Source of the DNA: Manihot esculenta
Taxonomy: Eukaryota > Streptophyta > Magnoliopsida > Malpighiales > Euphorbiaceae
Direction of reading: 5' to 3'
Assembly: GCF_001659605.2 (NCBI RefSeq)
Contig: NC_035171.2
Span: 31,489,325-31,553,324, forward strand
Length of the DNA stretch: 64,000 bases
The notes beneath the pieces were generated by a model that was not told the origin of the DNA, ran no database searches, and saw only the letters and a program-made list of their open reading frames with translations. Below, piece by piece: positions 21,030-33,529 of the stretch (the stretch's first letter is position 1; each line of letters opens with the position of its first letter). The position numbers were made by a program, and so were the translations under genes.

Positions 21030-24000
21030 TGGTGGGTAAGAGGTTTCGCCTCAAGTAATTTCTGCGTTTCGGGCCACTAATTCATGAGAATTGCTAGCGA
21101 ACGGTGAATTTTCAAGTCCATTTTATTAGTTAAAAAAAAAAAATTAATTTAAGATGACTGAGCCAGCCATACAACAACGTGAATATGTAAATTGACACCA
21201 AAAAGTATTAGTAATGTTTTTTTTTAACAATAAAATAATTGATCTGATTTTGAATAGATTGTAAAATTTTATGCTCTCTGGCATCTAAAAATAAACCTCC
21301 ATAAAAACTGAGCAAAGGGAATTAACATATTATTTTTTAACAAAATAATTAAAACGAATTAAATTTTATAAAATATAATAAATTTTAATTGAGTAATTTT
21401 AAATAAAAATAAATTAATAATTTTTTATAGAAATTTAGAGAGTTGATAATAATTTGAAAAAAAATAAATCTTTTGAATTCCTAAAAAGAAAATCTTGAGC
21501 TTAAGGCCCAGCACAAGAAGGGCTGCTACTCCTCGGGGAAAATGCTGCCAAGTAACAATAAGACCCAAAGCGCCTATAAGAAAGCTAAGTGTTAAAAAGG
21601 CAAGGCTGATAATTATTTTCTATTTTTTTAAAATGAATAAATATGTCTTTATTAAATATTTTATATAATTAATAAACTAATAATTCAATAAATTAAAATT
21701 TATTACATAAATCATAAGTCCAAAAGTGGATTTGTTTTGGTAGATGGGGAAGCGGGTACCAATCACGTTTGATGAAGAATGACCTAAAAGAACGTGTAGA
21801 TAGTGATTTGGAGTTGCCGAGGTAACGACCATCCGTGGGATCGGTGGATTCTGCTGTGGACGTGCATTCCGTCAAGGCAGTTGGAAGTCATAGAAATGTG
21901 ATTAGCCGAATCGAAGATAGCGTAGGCGACGATGTTTGAATTGGAGCAAACACCTAGCCACAAAGACGAGATAAATGCTGTTGAGGCACTGTTAAAGAGT
22001 AAAGGTAATATGTTCGTGCGTAGTGAACATACGACAAAGTCTCACATGGGGTCGCGCGTAGGTGATTATGTACATTATTGTTTTTATATATTAATTGTTG
22101 ACCTACGTGGCGCTGAAATATTACAAATACACATTATTTAAATGAGCAATCACGATTAATAAAATAAGATAACATCAAATGGGAAACTTAATTATTAAAT
22201 AATTAAAAGAATAATATTTTTCATGAAATAAACAATCTTCATCATTTTTTTTCAGTCAACAAATTGCAATTATTGATTTCACTTTCATATTTACCTAACA
22301 ACATAATAATTAAAATTAGGTGATAAGAAAAAAAAATATTTTCTAATTTAATTAATTATAAAAAAATTATTATAATTATATCAATTTCAATGTAAATTCT
22401 GTTTTGATAATGTGGCAATACTATATGAATTATTTTATTATATTTACATAATAGGTAAATATAATTTTTTTATTGGAGTTTGATTCTCATTTTATTAAAT
22501 CAATTTTAATTACAAAAATCAAACCCTAAAGTATATTTTAAAAAAAATATTATGCATCTCTTGAGGTCGACATATAAATTATTTCTTGATTGACATTTTG
22601 GAGCCTCAGGTATGTGCTTTTGAACTTTTTTTTTAATTATAAATTAACTGAAATATACTTTAAGAATAATTTTTTAAATTAGTACATTTTTCTTGCGTTT
22701 TGCATAAATTATTTATTAATTTATTTTTATATTTTTAAAATTACAAAAAATTTAGATTTTAAAAATGGTTTTGTTTAAAAAAATTTATAAAAAATATTTA
22801 TTTAAGAAAAAAGCTTACTATTTAGAGTCAATAATATTAATATAAAAATTTATGATTTAATTTTATAAAATAAGATAAATCTTCTTCATACAGTTCAAAA
22901 TTATTCGGCTTGAATTATTTAAAAAGTGAAGTGAGCATAATTGAAAATATGCTTATCTTGTGAAGAAATTAGGTAATTATCAATGTCATTATCATTATCA
23001 GGATATGATATGCTATTACAGGGCTAATGTGGAAAGCAGCCACTAATGCTTTTATATTCTTGTAAGATGGAGCAAGCTTTGAAATCGTAAGATGCCAACA
23101 AATGGTAGACATGAGTTGATTCCCTTTTGAGAATGTGACCACTTCCTCATTGCACTGTAGCCATTTGGTTTGCCCAGAATTTCTTAAAGTTTTCATTTCA
23201 TTAGTCTGAAAAACACATCTCTTATGATAGTACAAACGCCTGTCGTATTCCGATAGTCAACAACATCACTCTTCATTTCGAGTCCTACCCATTTGATTTG
23301 TCCAAAATTTTTTAAAGTTTTCATTTCAAATATTTGAAAAGAGTGAATCCAAAAAATTATGAATATCAAAACAAATTTTTTTTATAGTATCTAAAATTGT
23401 GCTTTTTTCTCTCAAAAATATTTTTTAGATAATATCAAAATAAATATTATCAATATTTTGAAAAACTTTTATTCAAAAAATTCCTAACTGTAAATTTAAA
23501 AAAAAAATACTGGTGAAGAATTTCTCTATTTTTTAAAAAGGCAAAGTAACATCACTCAAAAGCAAACTCTTGAAATAACAAAGATTGAATTAACAGATTT
23601 TAAAATAGAAATCTGTCTAAATCCAAACTAAAATTAAAAAAAAAAAAAAAAAAAAAAAGACAGACAGATAAGAAACTAATGTCGTTGTATTGGAGCTAGC
23701 TATTAGAAACCTGTTTATGAGAAAATTATCAGCTGCCATCATTAATCAACTCTCAAGAGTCTCAATCCTATTGAAAGATGTGATTGAAGTTGGAAAGAAA
23801 GGCTGAGAAGATGGGAGGAAAAAGATTTCATTTTTTTTTAAATATATATTTTTTATTTGCATAATTTATTTTAAAATATTTTTTTTAATAAAATTATACA
23901 AGATGTCAATTTCTTTTAAAATGAAAATTTTTTAAATTAAAAAAATTATTTCATTTAAAATAATAAAATTATTTAAAAAATAATTAAAATAAATTCTCGC

Positions 24001-24380
24001 CAAAATTTTCATTTCCAATTAGCGGATAAGAAAATCTACTGGTAAACAAAATGCTCAACATCACATTCGAAATTATTTGCATATCTCAGCTGTCTTTTCA
24101 TTATCAATTTCTACCCTACAACTTTTTTCTTTAAAGAAAAAAAAGCTTTGCATGTATAACAATTATTAGTTTGTAGCAATTCTTTATTAGTTTGCATGTA
24201 CTATCTGAGATGCACCCATTAATCTCGTTTATTCAAATTTTTAAATAGTTTAATTGATATTTTTTTTTTTTTTTTTTAAAAGTCAGTTCACCGTATTTGA
24301 TTACATGGTCATATTCAAATTAAACTCAATTTAGCCAAGTAACAAAAACACCCTTCATTGAATTTTCAAGAAAGGAAAGA
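21030..24380. other. Intergenic DNA with unidentified fragments
   Basis: AT-rich overall. Less AT-rich patches at about 21480-21600, 21690-22120 and 23000-23290 may be decayed genes or transposons, but no domain is recognisable. The patch at 23157-23210 is repeated imperfectly at 23283-23337 (catttg-tttg-cc then tttaaagttttcatttca), a small direct duplication. Confidence 0.4.
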
Positions 24381-24399
24381 AAAGAAAAAAGAAAACTTC

Positions 24400-25390
24400 A
24401 TCAACTTTACTCTCTGCTTTTGCTCTCTCCATCTTTCTCCCAAAATCTCCGTCTCCCTCTCTTCCAGTTAAGTAATGGCTCATGTTTGGAGACTTTCATA
24501 AGGCTTTTGAAATTCCAAGAAAGAGAATCAGAATCGAGTAGTTGGAACTTGGAAGTGGCTTCACTGAAATTAACAGGGGAGGGCATGTCGAAGAGCCCTT
24601 TTAGATAAGGGTGCATGTGTACGTACTAGATAAGAGGGACCCCGAAGAAGAGCCGGCCCTTCTACACGGGGGCTCGTGCTGGCATTTATAAACTTACAGC
24701 AGTATCGATCTTCACATGGAGGGCCATGCAGACTTACATATCCCGTGTCACAAGTCCACCTCAGCGCCCTCCGAAAATTGAAGTTGAAATCAAAATTTAG
24801 AAATTCAAAACCACATACGACATGCAGAGAGAACAAAATCCTAAACTTGAATCTTTATTTCTCTTTTGAATAAAAATAGAAAACTTTATATACATCAGAT
24901 AGCCAATCTCAGTTCACTTTCTGATCACGGCAGCCCCCCCTGCAATATCAACCCCAAGGTCCCTTCGCTTTCAGCAACAAAAGGAGGAAGAGTCCTTTTT
25001 AGTGGTGGAGGAGGCCACGAGGCTGGCCAGTCAATTCAAGTGGACTATTAGATGTTAAATGCCACATGGCTTTCTCTGATTTGCAGGAACATCAGATCCC
25101 ACGTGCTTGGGGGGTTGAGTCACGTGGCCTTCTCTTTTAAGCTAAGGTTCTTCTCTCAGACTCTGGATATTATGATGGTGCTTGTCAAATCCTCATCCAT
25201 TCATAATATCTGTATACTGTTCGCCGTCCTTTCTTTATCTCCAATGGTGAAATTAAGGAAAATGCGTAATATAATCACTAATTTTATAAATTTCTATTAT
25301 AAATTGAGTTAATGTGGGAAAATTTTATAATCAATGACGGAAAAGTAGTTACTCATACGAGCATGTGATTTCTTTTTTCTTTTTTTTTCC
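24400..25390 (+). other. Upstream region of MIR530
   Basis: A less AT-rich stretch leading up to the MIR530 TATA box. Its short frames on both strands have no family resemblance. It holds the G-boxes listed separately and is best read as promoter or an upstream non-coding transcript. Confidence 0.45.
25100..25126 (+). promoter_or_regulatory. Two G-boxes upstream of MIR530
   Basis: CACGTG occurs at 25100-25105 and 25121-25126, about 280-300 bp before the TATA box. G-boxes bind bHLH (PIF) and bZIP factors. In rice the PIF-like factor OsPIL15 is reported to activate MIR530, so a similar input is plausible here; that is inference. Confidence 0.55.
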
Positions 25391-25403
25391 TTCTGTATTT
25401 CTC

Positions 25404-25409
25404 TATAAA
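25404..25409 (+). promoter_or_regulatory. TATA box of the MIR530 primary transcript
   Basis: TATAAA in a pyrimidine-rich context, about 80 bp before the base of the predicted hairpin, which suggests transcription from about 25435. Confidence 0.55.
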
Positions 25410-25488
25410 TCTTTCCTTCCTCACAGAGTCAGGAAGTTGTCCAGACTTCCAGAGCAGAGATCAATGGCAATATAGCTAGCTAGCTGTG

Positions 25489-25672
25489 AGCAAATGCCAA
25501 AATGTTGCCTTTATCTGCATTTGCACCTGCACCTTACTTTTGTTTCTTTAAAAATTTCAACAATCAAGATCCTTGTTTTTCCTCTCATTTCTAGAGTGTC
25601 AGAGAAACTTTTTGATCCAAGAAAAGAGAGGTGCAGGTGTAAGTGCAGGTGAATGCCATTTTGGTTGCTTTG
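25489..25672 (+). ncRNA. MIR530: MIR530 microRNA precursor
   Basis: The 5' arm contains TGCATTTGCACCTGCACCTT (25516-25535), which is mature plant miR530 as I know it from poplar and others. The 3' arm at about 25628-25647 is complementary over the full 20 nt, with G-U wobbles only; with 2-nt 3' overhangs the star strand would be about 25630-25649. Pairing continues below the duplex: gcaaatgccaaaatg on the 5' side faces cattttggttgc on the 3' side with small bulges. The terminal loop of about 90 nt has some internal pairing. Reported miR530 targets in other plants include Plus3-domain and CCHC zinc-knuckle proteins. The TATA box and G-boxes upstream fit an independent transcript. Confidence 0.9.
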
Positions 25673-25689
25673 ATGATCAGGATCCAAGG

Positions 25690-27970
25690 ATTATACACTC
25701 CACACACATTTCTACTTCTTTACAGTTCTGTGCTTGCTAAACTCTTCTCGGTGAGATTAATATGTACATGGGTTTTCCAAGACTGACCATATATATATAG
25801 TACGGATTTTTTTTTTTTTTTGGGGGGGGGGGGGGTGTTCTTTGAAGCGCAGATCCATGAGTATGCAAGGAACCTAAGCTGTTTAGATGTATGTATATGC
25901 AGATCTCCAACCACAGAGCTAGGGTTTTCTCAAGGTAACTGATAATTAAACTCAACCTTCTTTTCAGTCTTTTTTTTTTTTTCCATTTTCTTGCACACAG
26001 ACACACACATACACATATGCAACTGTGTTGTTGATATCTGCTTTGCAAAAAGGGTGGTTCTCACGATTTCTCTCTTAAAATGAAGAAAATGGTTGTAAAA
26101 AGTATTGATCTTTTTGAAGAATAATATGGTAGAAAATCATTTGATCCCTTTTTTCTATGTTTTTCTCCATGTAGATGATGAATGGGAATTAAATTAATTC
26201 CAGACTTGAAGTGTTTTAAGTATTCTGAAACTTCATAGACCAGGAAATGAAAGGAAGATTTGTTGTTTGCTTCAACTTATCCTAGGTGAATTGCTTAAGT
26301 CTGTTGTATATATATACATAGCATCAGTTCAAGGCAAGAGCTTTCTTTATTTCCCAAAAAACAATTAATGTCATTATCTTCTACCTCTTTTCTCTGTATG
26401 CATATGAAACCTCAGGAAATACAGGAGATAATAAAAAGAAATTTCCAAGAATCTGAAATGAAAACTCATGAAAGAAACTAATTATGTCTTCACTGTAATT
26501 TGTTATGAACATCTTCATCAGTAAGTAAATATGTGTCTAATTTATATTAATCATAGTTGTCAGAGTAGCAAATGTGTAGGTCTGTTTTTGAAAAGGGATA
26601 TTTAAGAAATATTTATTTTAATTATATTAATATATCTTTTTTTTATTAGAGAAGCAAGAATTATATTTGAGAAATCATATTATCTGAATGTAGAATATAT
26701 ATATACATGTGCTATTGAAATAAATTCTTATAAAATTATATATAATTTTAATTTTTTAAAATTGAAAATTATTTAAATTAAAAGAATGAATTCTGTTATT
26801 GTTCCAAATAAAATAATTGTTAGAAAAGAAATCAATCAAATTAAATTTTTGTGAAATGTTTTATTTCAACCTCTTTACTGATCCATGATGGATTATTTAA
26901 TGGAAATTGATGCTCAACTAAAACTTGTTGCTTGCAAGTTTGGTTAGTTGGAGTTGGTCTTTGCGTTGATTTGGAAGTTAGAAAGAGTATAGAAATAGGG
27001 GTGTAATAGAATTGAGTCGAACTGAATTTTATAAAATTCATACTCATTTATTAAAAAATTTTATAAGTTCGAACTCGACTCGAACTCTAATATTGAGTTC
27101 GAACTCGACTCAAAAATTAAATATCATAATCGATCTCGATTCGAACTTGACTAAAAAATTAAATATTATAATTAATCTCGATTCGAGCTCGACTTATGAA
27201 AAGTTTGTTTAAACTAATAATGAGTCTAATTGAAACTCAAATTCAAAAACTCGATTGAAAAACTCTTTTAAATTAACAACGAGTCTAATTCAAGTTCGAA
27301 CTCGAAAGTTAAATTAAAAAACTCGTTAACAAAATATAATTAATTTAAAATTTTAAATTAAAAGATAAAATGAGATTTTAATAAAATTAAATAGAATTTA
27401 ATTAAAATCTATTATAATCAAATATTTAATTTAAAATATAATAGAAAGTTAAATCTTTATTTATGAAGAAATTTTACTCTCCATCTTTATAAAATTTTGA
27501 TGTGGGATAAAGATATTGAAATATTCATTATCTCATATATATATAAGATATAAATGTAGTGATTTTATGAAATTGGGTTTGTGATTTAGTGGTTATGTGA
27601 TTTTTTCAAAAGTTTTGGGTTCTATTTCCATCGATAATAAATAATTAATTTTTTTTATTATTTAAATTTGAATATTTAAATTTTTTATTTTTTTGTTATT
27701 TAGATTTTAATATTTAAATATTTATTTATTTATATCATCAAATAATATTTATTATTCAAATATTAATTATAAACTTTTAATTAATTATTTAAAATATATT
27801 TAATATATAATTAACGATATAATACTAAATTTAATAATTATTTATTTAAATATTTATATTATAAAAAATTAATTGTAATATATATAATAAATATATAAAT
27901 TTATATATAAACAGTCTATACAGCAATAGAAAGTTTCTTTTAAATTGTATAATTTTAATTAAATTTATAT
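25690..27970. other. Intergenic DNA downstream of MIR530
   Basis: AT-rich with no gene. The first part may be the 3' end of the MIR530 transcript. A G homopolymer next to a T homopolymer lies at about 25809-25836. At about 27005-27340 there is a degenerate dispersed repeat built from words such as tcgaactcgactcgaac, a kind common between plant genes. Confidence 0.4.
27005..27340. repeat. Dispersed repeat rich in TCGAACTCGA-like words
   Basis: Repeated imperfect words gttcgaactcgactcgaac, tctcgattcgaac and tctcgattcgagctcgac alternate with AT-rich spacers. This resembles degenerate non-coding dispersed repeats in plant genomes; the class is not determined. Confidence 0.45.
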
Positions 27971-27977
27971 AATTTTA

Positions 27978-28565
27978 TGGTTAGTGGTAATCGTCGGGCT
28001 TTCCTAACTTAGGAATAAGGACGGATCTAAAAGAATGCCACAAGTCCAAAACCCGTCAGACCATACGCTCGAAAGACGGCCCGATTTCACAAGTCCGGGA
28101 CCAGCAACTCAGGGCAATTCGGATCAGATACGAGCACAGACCCAATAGGGAAGCAGACCCAGTCACTCACCGACCCTGTTCGCATGCGTGACAGGGAGAA
28201 TTAAATGGCCGCCTGGCGTGGAGAAGGAGTCTGACACGTCAGTACGTACGGGCCTGAGTGAAGTACGTACGGGTCTGAGTGACATAGACAGGTAGCACTA
28301 TAGATTGGGGGTCTTCTCTTTCAAGAGCTCTCTCTCTTCTTCTTCCCTCTCCTTCCTGGACTCTATTTTATTCTAATTCATGAAATCTGACTTAAACGTC
28401 GAAAGGTCTCCACCGATGCATTTCCGGTAGAACTCTGACCATTTTTTCTTATTTTGCAGGTTCTTTCATCAAATAGAACATTGAGAGACCCATTTGATGG
28501 ATCCATATAATGGACCGAGACGAAAACCAAATCTATTATGGAGCAGATTCATGGAGTAGCAGGGG
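27978..28565 (+). mobile_element. Probable Ty3/gypsy-type LTR remnant or solo LTR
   Basis: A GC-richer island in very AT-rich DNA. Its 3' half has the layout of the R-U5 part of plant Ty3 (Tat-like) LTRs: a pyrimidine-rich leader, then ctgacttaaacgtcgaaagg, tctccaccgatgc and a downstream segment with ccatttgatggatcc. No gag-pol frame is present. Termini and target-site duplication could not be fixed. It contains a 21-bp direct repeat (28241-28261 and 28262-28282) built on agtacgtacggg. Confidence 0.5.
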
Positions 28566-28599
28566 AAAAAGATTTATCCGTTAGTATTAATAGATATTT

Positions 28600-31480
28600 T
28601 TATATAAAGGGGTAGGATTTGAGAAGCAAAATCAAACAAGAAAAGAAAGGGTTTTTGGAATTGTTTGCAAATTGCAAAGCCATTTGGCATGTGAACATTA
28701 CCCATGAACATGAATTTGTGGTTTATGGTTGGTAGAGTTATTAGAGGCTATTTTGTACAGATAATTAATTTAGGGTTTAGTGCATAATAATACTATAAAT
28801 TAATGTAAAAGTATTTTTAAAAACTTTAAGTTACAAAAATTTACATGAACACAATTCCAAGAAGTTAAGGTTCAAGCTAATAATATTTACAAGTTCTTTA
28901 TACTTTTAATCAATTAATGCTTCAAATCCGTAAAATTAATATTCTAAAGATGAATTTATTTTATCTTAATTAGAGATTTTAAATTTAAATATTAAGTTTA
29001 AACTCTTAATCCGGTTCTTGTTTTTTGTTTTAACTTGATGATGGAAGTTTTAATTAAATCATACTTTTTAAGCTTTTGAATTAATTTATTTCTTATATAT
29101 GATTTACTTTAAATTAATTTATTTAAATAATTAACAACAAAAATTTGATAAACAAATTTTTTTTTAAACATTCCAACGGTACAATCACATTTGCATTCTG
29201 TTAAAAAATTAGTTTAATATTTCGTTTTACCCTTAATTTTTAGTTAATTATTTTAACATTTTTATTATTAAATTTTTAATATCTGATTTTTAAAAAATAT
29301 AATTATATGGCTCTTACATATAGATGTGAATTATCCGAATTCTAAATTTTCAAGAGTGAATAATTAAAATTAATAATATTTAATGATTTAATAATTATAT
29401 ATATTTTTTAGATTTAAGGATTAAATTAAATATTTATAATTTTAAGAAAGTGAAATGTCAAAATTTGATAATTTAATTATCAGAACGCAAATAACTTTTT
29501 TTTTTATAAAAAACTAGAACCAAATTATACATAAAAAATTTTAAAAAGTTTAAAATTAACCATATTTAATCCTTGTAACTTCGATTATACATATTATTTA
29601 GTTTATTTAATTCATTTAATTAAAGTTAAACTAAATTAATTAATAATTTTTAACATAAAAATTAAAAGATTTGATTGTATAAATTATAAAAATATTTTCA
29701 TTAAATAATTTTGAAATAAAAATGAATTTATGAATTTTTTAAAAAATTTAAAAATATAATAGCAACTCTACCGAGTATAAGTGTAATATTTTATTAACGG
29801 TTATCAAATTTTTTTTAATTAAGAATTTTATAATAATTTTATTTTATTAATTATTTTATCAACTTGTTTAGAAAAGAAAGCCGAAGATAATGAATAAGAT
29901 GAGCGGATTTGATTTAAAATCGAATAGAATTAAATAAATTAAAATTAATATTTTAGTATTTATAAAAATCGAACCAAATTGATTTTAATCAGAAACTGAA
30001 TCGAATTGAATAAGTTTGATTAAATTCGATTTGATTCGGTTTTATCTGTTTAAATTTTTAATAAATTTTTTATTTTTTATACTTTATTTTTAATATTTTA
30101 AAATTTAATTGAAATATTTTAATATTAATATGATATAATCTCTCTATATTATTTGAAAATAATATATTATTATTACTAATCGGTTCGGTTCGATTTTTTA
30201 AATTTTTTTATCAAAATTGAATCGAACTAAAATAATCGAAAATTTTAAAATTAAAAATAAAATAAATTAAATTAAAATAAGTAAAAGATTAAACGGAATT
30301 TTTAAATTAATTCAACTCGATTAATTTTTTTAATTTAAATCAAGTAGATTAATGCATGTTTTTAGTTTTTTTTTTTTTTTCAATTTAAATCTGTTCCTTT
30401 CTAGCAACCACCAAGGTTGCTGTAGTATATTTGTATGGGATAAATGGTACCACCAAAGTATACTAATTCAAATGATTTCATTGGTGAGATTTCGAAATGA
30501 TTTGATTTTCTGCTTATCGTTTTGTTTTGATGGTCCAACCAGCAAGAGGAGGAGAGAGGGTCCCTTTTCTCTTTCCTTGTCCTTTTCTTGCAAATGTTCT
30601 TTACTTTTAAGTTAAGAAGGGAACTGCTTACCATTACATGCTTTATTTGGTTCAAATTATCTACTCATTGGAAAATTCCCCTCCCAAAAAATAATTTAAT
30701 TAATTTTCGAGAATTAAATTATTTTTCCTTCACTTAAAAAAAAAAATCTTAAAACAAGTTTCTTAACTATAACCAACTTGATCGTATCAAGGATCCAAAA
30801 ATAACCACTATTTCCAATTGAATTAGAACCCGTTTATGTGACTCCAAATTAAGTGTTTGTTTTTGAATTACTATTAGAATCAAATTGAATTTTATATCCA
30901 TAATTGTTTTTTTTTATCCATTTCTGATTATGTCTCAAGGGTATGGACTATTTACTTTACATGTTTGCAGCACATCTGGCACCTGAGCTTGTATGTCTGT
31001 TCTTTGCTTGGTTTTCCTTCAAAAGGAAACATTGGACTTACAGGTGTATCTGGTTTTCCATGTGGCCTTCTTTTTAGAAAGAAAATTTTATCACCCATAA
31101 AAGCATATCTGATACATCTTAAACCATTGATGGTGTTTTTATCCTGGTTACTCAAGAATGATGAAAATAAGTTGACCTTGTGGCGATCAAAGGTGTGGCC
31201 CATCAAATAACTAGAGGGACTAATGTGGCTTCATTGAAATTCTCAAAATAGACTAAAAAGTCTTGCCACGTTTCTGAAATTTCCTAACAGATATCACATG
31301 TATGACATACTCAGTTTGGTCAATAGTTCTTAGTTTCTCCTTTTGCTGAGTTAATTGACTCTCTTTTCCTTTTATTATGAAAGCAGATCCTTGGTTTAGA
31401 TTATCCTTTTCTAACTAGTTAAAGCTAGAGCTTTCTCAAGTATCAACATTTATGATTTAATGATTTTTTCCCTTTCTGAA
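28600..31480. other. AT-rich intergenic DNA
   Basis: No gene was recognised. At about 29930-30330 there is a degenerate repeat with words such as aatcgaattgaat, ttcgatttgattcggtt and cggttcggttcgat; similar sequence recurs at about 45700-46130. Two frames at 30960-31210 are open on opposite strands and match nothing. Confidence 0.45.
29930..30330. repeat. Dispersed repeat with TCGGTTCGATT-like words
   Basis: Opposing words (aatcgaac and gttcgatt types) occur on both sides of an AT-rich centre, and a related stretch lies at about 45700-46130. The family is not identified. Confidence 0.4.
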
Positions 31481-31488
31481 AATGTCAG

Positions 31489-33520
31489 GTTGCTTAAGAG
31501 GTTGGATTTTCCGGACACGAAGTTTTGCTTGTACTTTATGGGGTATGAGGTAGTAGACATGCATCACATCTATAAGAGCTTTAATTAAAATTATAACAGT
31601 TACCCTTTCCCTTTCCCACTTTCTTGCCTTACATTGATTGCAGTGTGTTGGTAAAATGTTCATGATGCATGGCATATATGATATACATTATCTGTTTGAT
31701 GCAGGATCCAGCATCAGCTCCAAGTGACCCCGTTGAAAGAGCAGTTTGGACCTTTGGTCAGAAGGCTACAATTGAATTAGCTCCGTAAGAATGCCTGATA
31801 AATATGGCCATTCTTTTTTCCTTGCAATACACTCTTGGTGCTGTGTGTTTTTCCATCCATCTAACAATCAAATGCTTCTTACTGTACTGGGGCACTGAAA
31901 CTGATCCTGACTTCAGACAATATCACAATGGAAATTCAAAACCTCGTGGATTTGGTTCAAAAATCTTATAGTTAGTTAGAATGTGTGTCCATATAAACAC
32001 CATACGATAGTTTATGTCTGCACTGCATGTAAATTCCATGCATTCTTTTCTCCCCCCAATATGGCATATATGAAGGTTATCATGTAAATGGTTGTGGGGT
32101 TTTGTCTTGTTGAATTTGGTACCACACACGTCATCTCCTGCTGATATGACTTCTCAAATGCTTTTAGTTTGATAACCCTGAGAATCCAGTCTGCAATCTT
32201 GATTTACTTCAAGAGAACCCTAAATTTAAATTCGACGTGTAGATATTGTACTATAAGGCTTGCCTCACCATGGTTTTTCATTTCATACTTATGAGTTATA
32301 CCATTAGATATGTATGCACGATATGAGTTCAAAAGGTAAATGGAGCTTATCTTAAGTAGGAGACTCATTGATTTCCAATGCTTTCAATTTAATCATGGCA
32401 GGGATGTTATGTTTTGTTATTATTGTTGCCTACTTTCTGAAGCACCAAAAGAAGCCTAAAAGGGAATGGATGCTTAATTGTTGAATGCATATAATCCTAA
32501 GCTGTTATAGCAGTTTTGATTCCTATGAGGAGCATCACTGAATAGTCAATAGCTACACTTTATAATCAAGTTTTTCTTAAAAAAAAAAACTGACAACAAA
32601 TAAAGCTGCATGCCAATACTAAGTGTTTATTCTTAGAATTCATAACTCTCTACTAATAGGTTAGTTGACAATATATGATATTAATTGTGTTTTTTTTTTT
32701 GCTGTGGATAGTCTATGGGTGTGCATATTCTTTTTGCCAAGCAAGACTTATGGTCCCTCATTTTGAATTTGTTTTTCAGGACATGCTGGTATTGCTGTGT
32801 ATAGTGTGTACAAGGCATGTGAGATATTTGAACATCTAGGGATGGAGTTTGCAAAAAAACCTGATGATTGTAGGAAACCTCTTCGCCAATATATTTTGGA
32901 GAGCACAATGTCCTTTTTAAACTGCACAGAGTAGCTTCTGTACAATGTAGTGTTTTGTCTAAATGGTCTGTACTTAATCGAAAATATGGAACTTATTTCT
33001 ATGTATTTATATTTTGGTATGGTTGGATCATGGATCGTCAATCAAGGTTTAAATATCAAGATGTTTTGTACACTCAAAAGTTGCTTTCTTGTTATTTTGA
33101 AATAAATGGTGAAAATTAAAAAATGTGATACAGCCTACATCACCATGTGAGTATAGTAGAAAGGAGAGGGAAATTGTTATGGATAATGGATAGAATGGAA
33201 AATTCGGCACTATAAATTTACTGGAACAAGAATCAGGTTTTATAGTGGGGTACCTAAACTAAAGGGTCTTTTTTGGGTCGAAGGGGTGAGAAGCTATTGT
33301 TTTCTTTGTTCTTCATGTATGTACTATAGTTACTTTCCTTAAATCTGTGAAATTAGTTGCAGGAAAAATATAAGGGATTGCTTTCATTAAGGATCCCTAT
33401 GGCTATTAGATTGAAATTTTTGACCTCAAGACTATTGGGAAAATAACTTGCTGCCCTGCTTGGGATAATGCTACAAACTTAAGGTGGCTTGTTCTTCCTC
33501 ATTCTCTTCCTGCATGAGTG
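31489..33520 (+). pseudogene. Glyoxalase I (lactoylglutathione lyase) pseudogene, 5'-truncated
   Basis: Five exon-like blocks match plant glyoxalase I in order: 31489-31549 (LLKRLDFPDTKFCLYFMGYE), 31705-31784 ([18 protein letters not shown]), about 31885-31954 ([17 protein letters not shown]), 32780-32869 ([20 protein letters not shown]) and 33363-33460 (GIAFIKDPYGY, IEIFDLKTIG). The enzyme converts the methylglyoxal-glutathione adduct to S-lactoylglutathione. The N-terminal exons are absent. In-frame stops occur at 33371-33373 (TAA) and 33407-33409 (TAG, replacing the usual Trp). The acceptor before block 3 is lost and the donor after it is weak. Preserved introns show a genomic duplicate rather than a retrocopy. 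The metal-binding His of GHAG and Glu of IEIFD remain as relics. Confidence 0.9.
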
Positions 33521-33529
33521 TCTCTTCTA

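Noticed and set aside
30965..31210. 81-codon frame upstream of the glyoxalase relic as its first exon
   Set aside because: It lacks the expected N-terminal glyoxalase I sequence and is open on the opposite strand as well.
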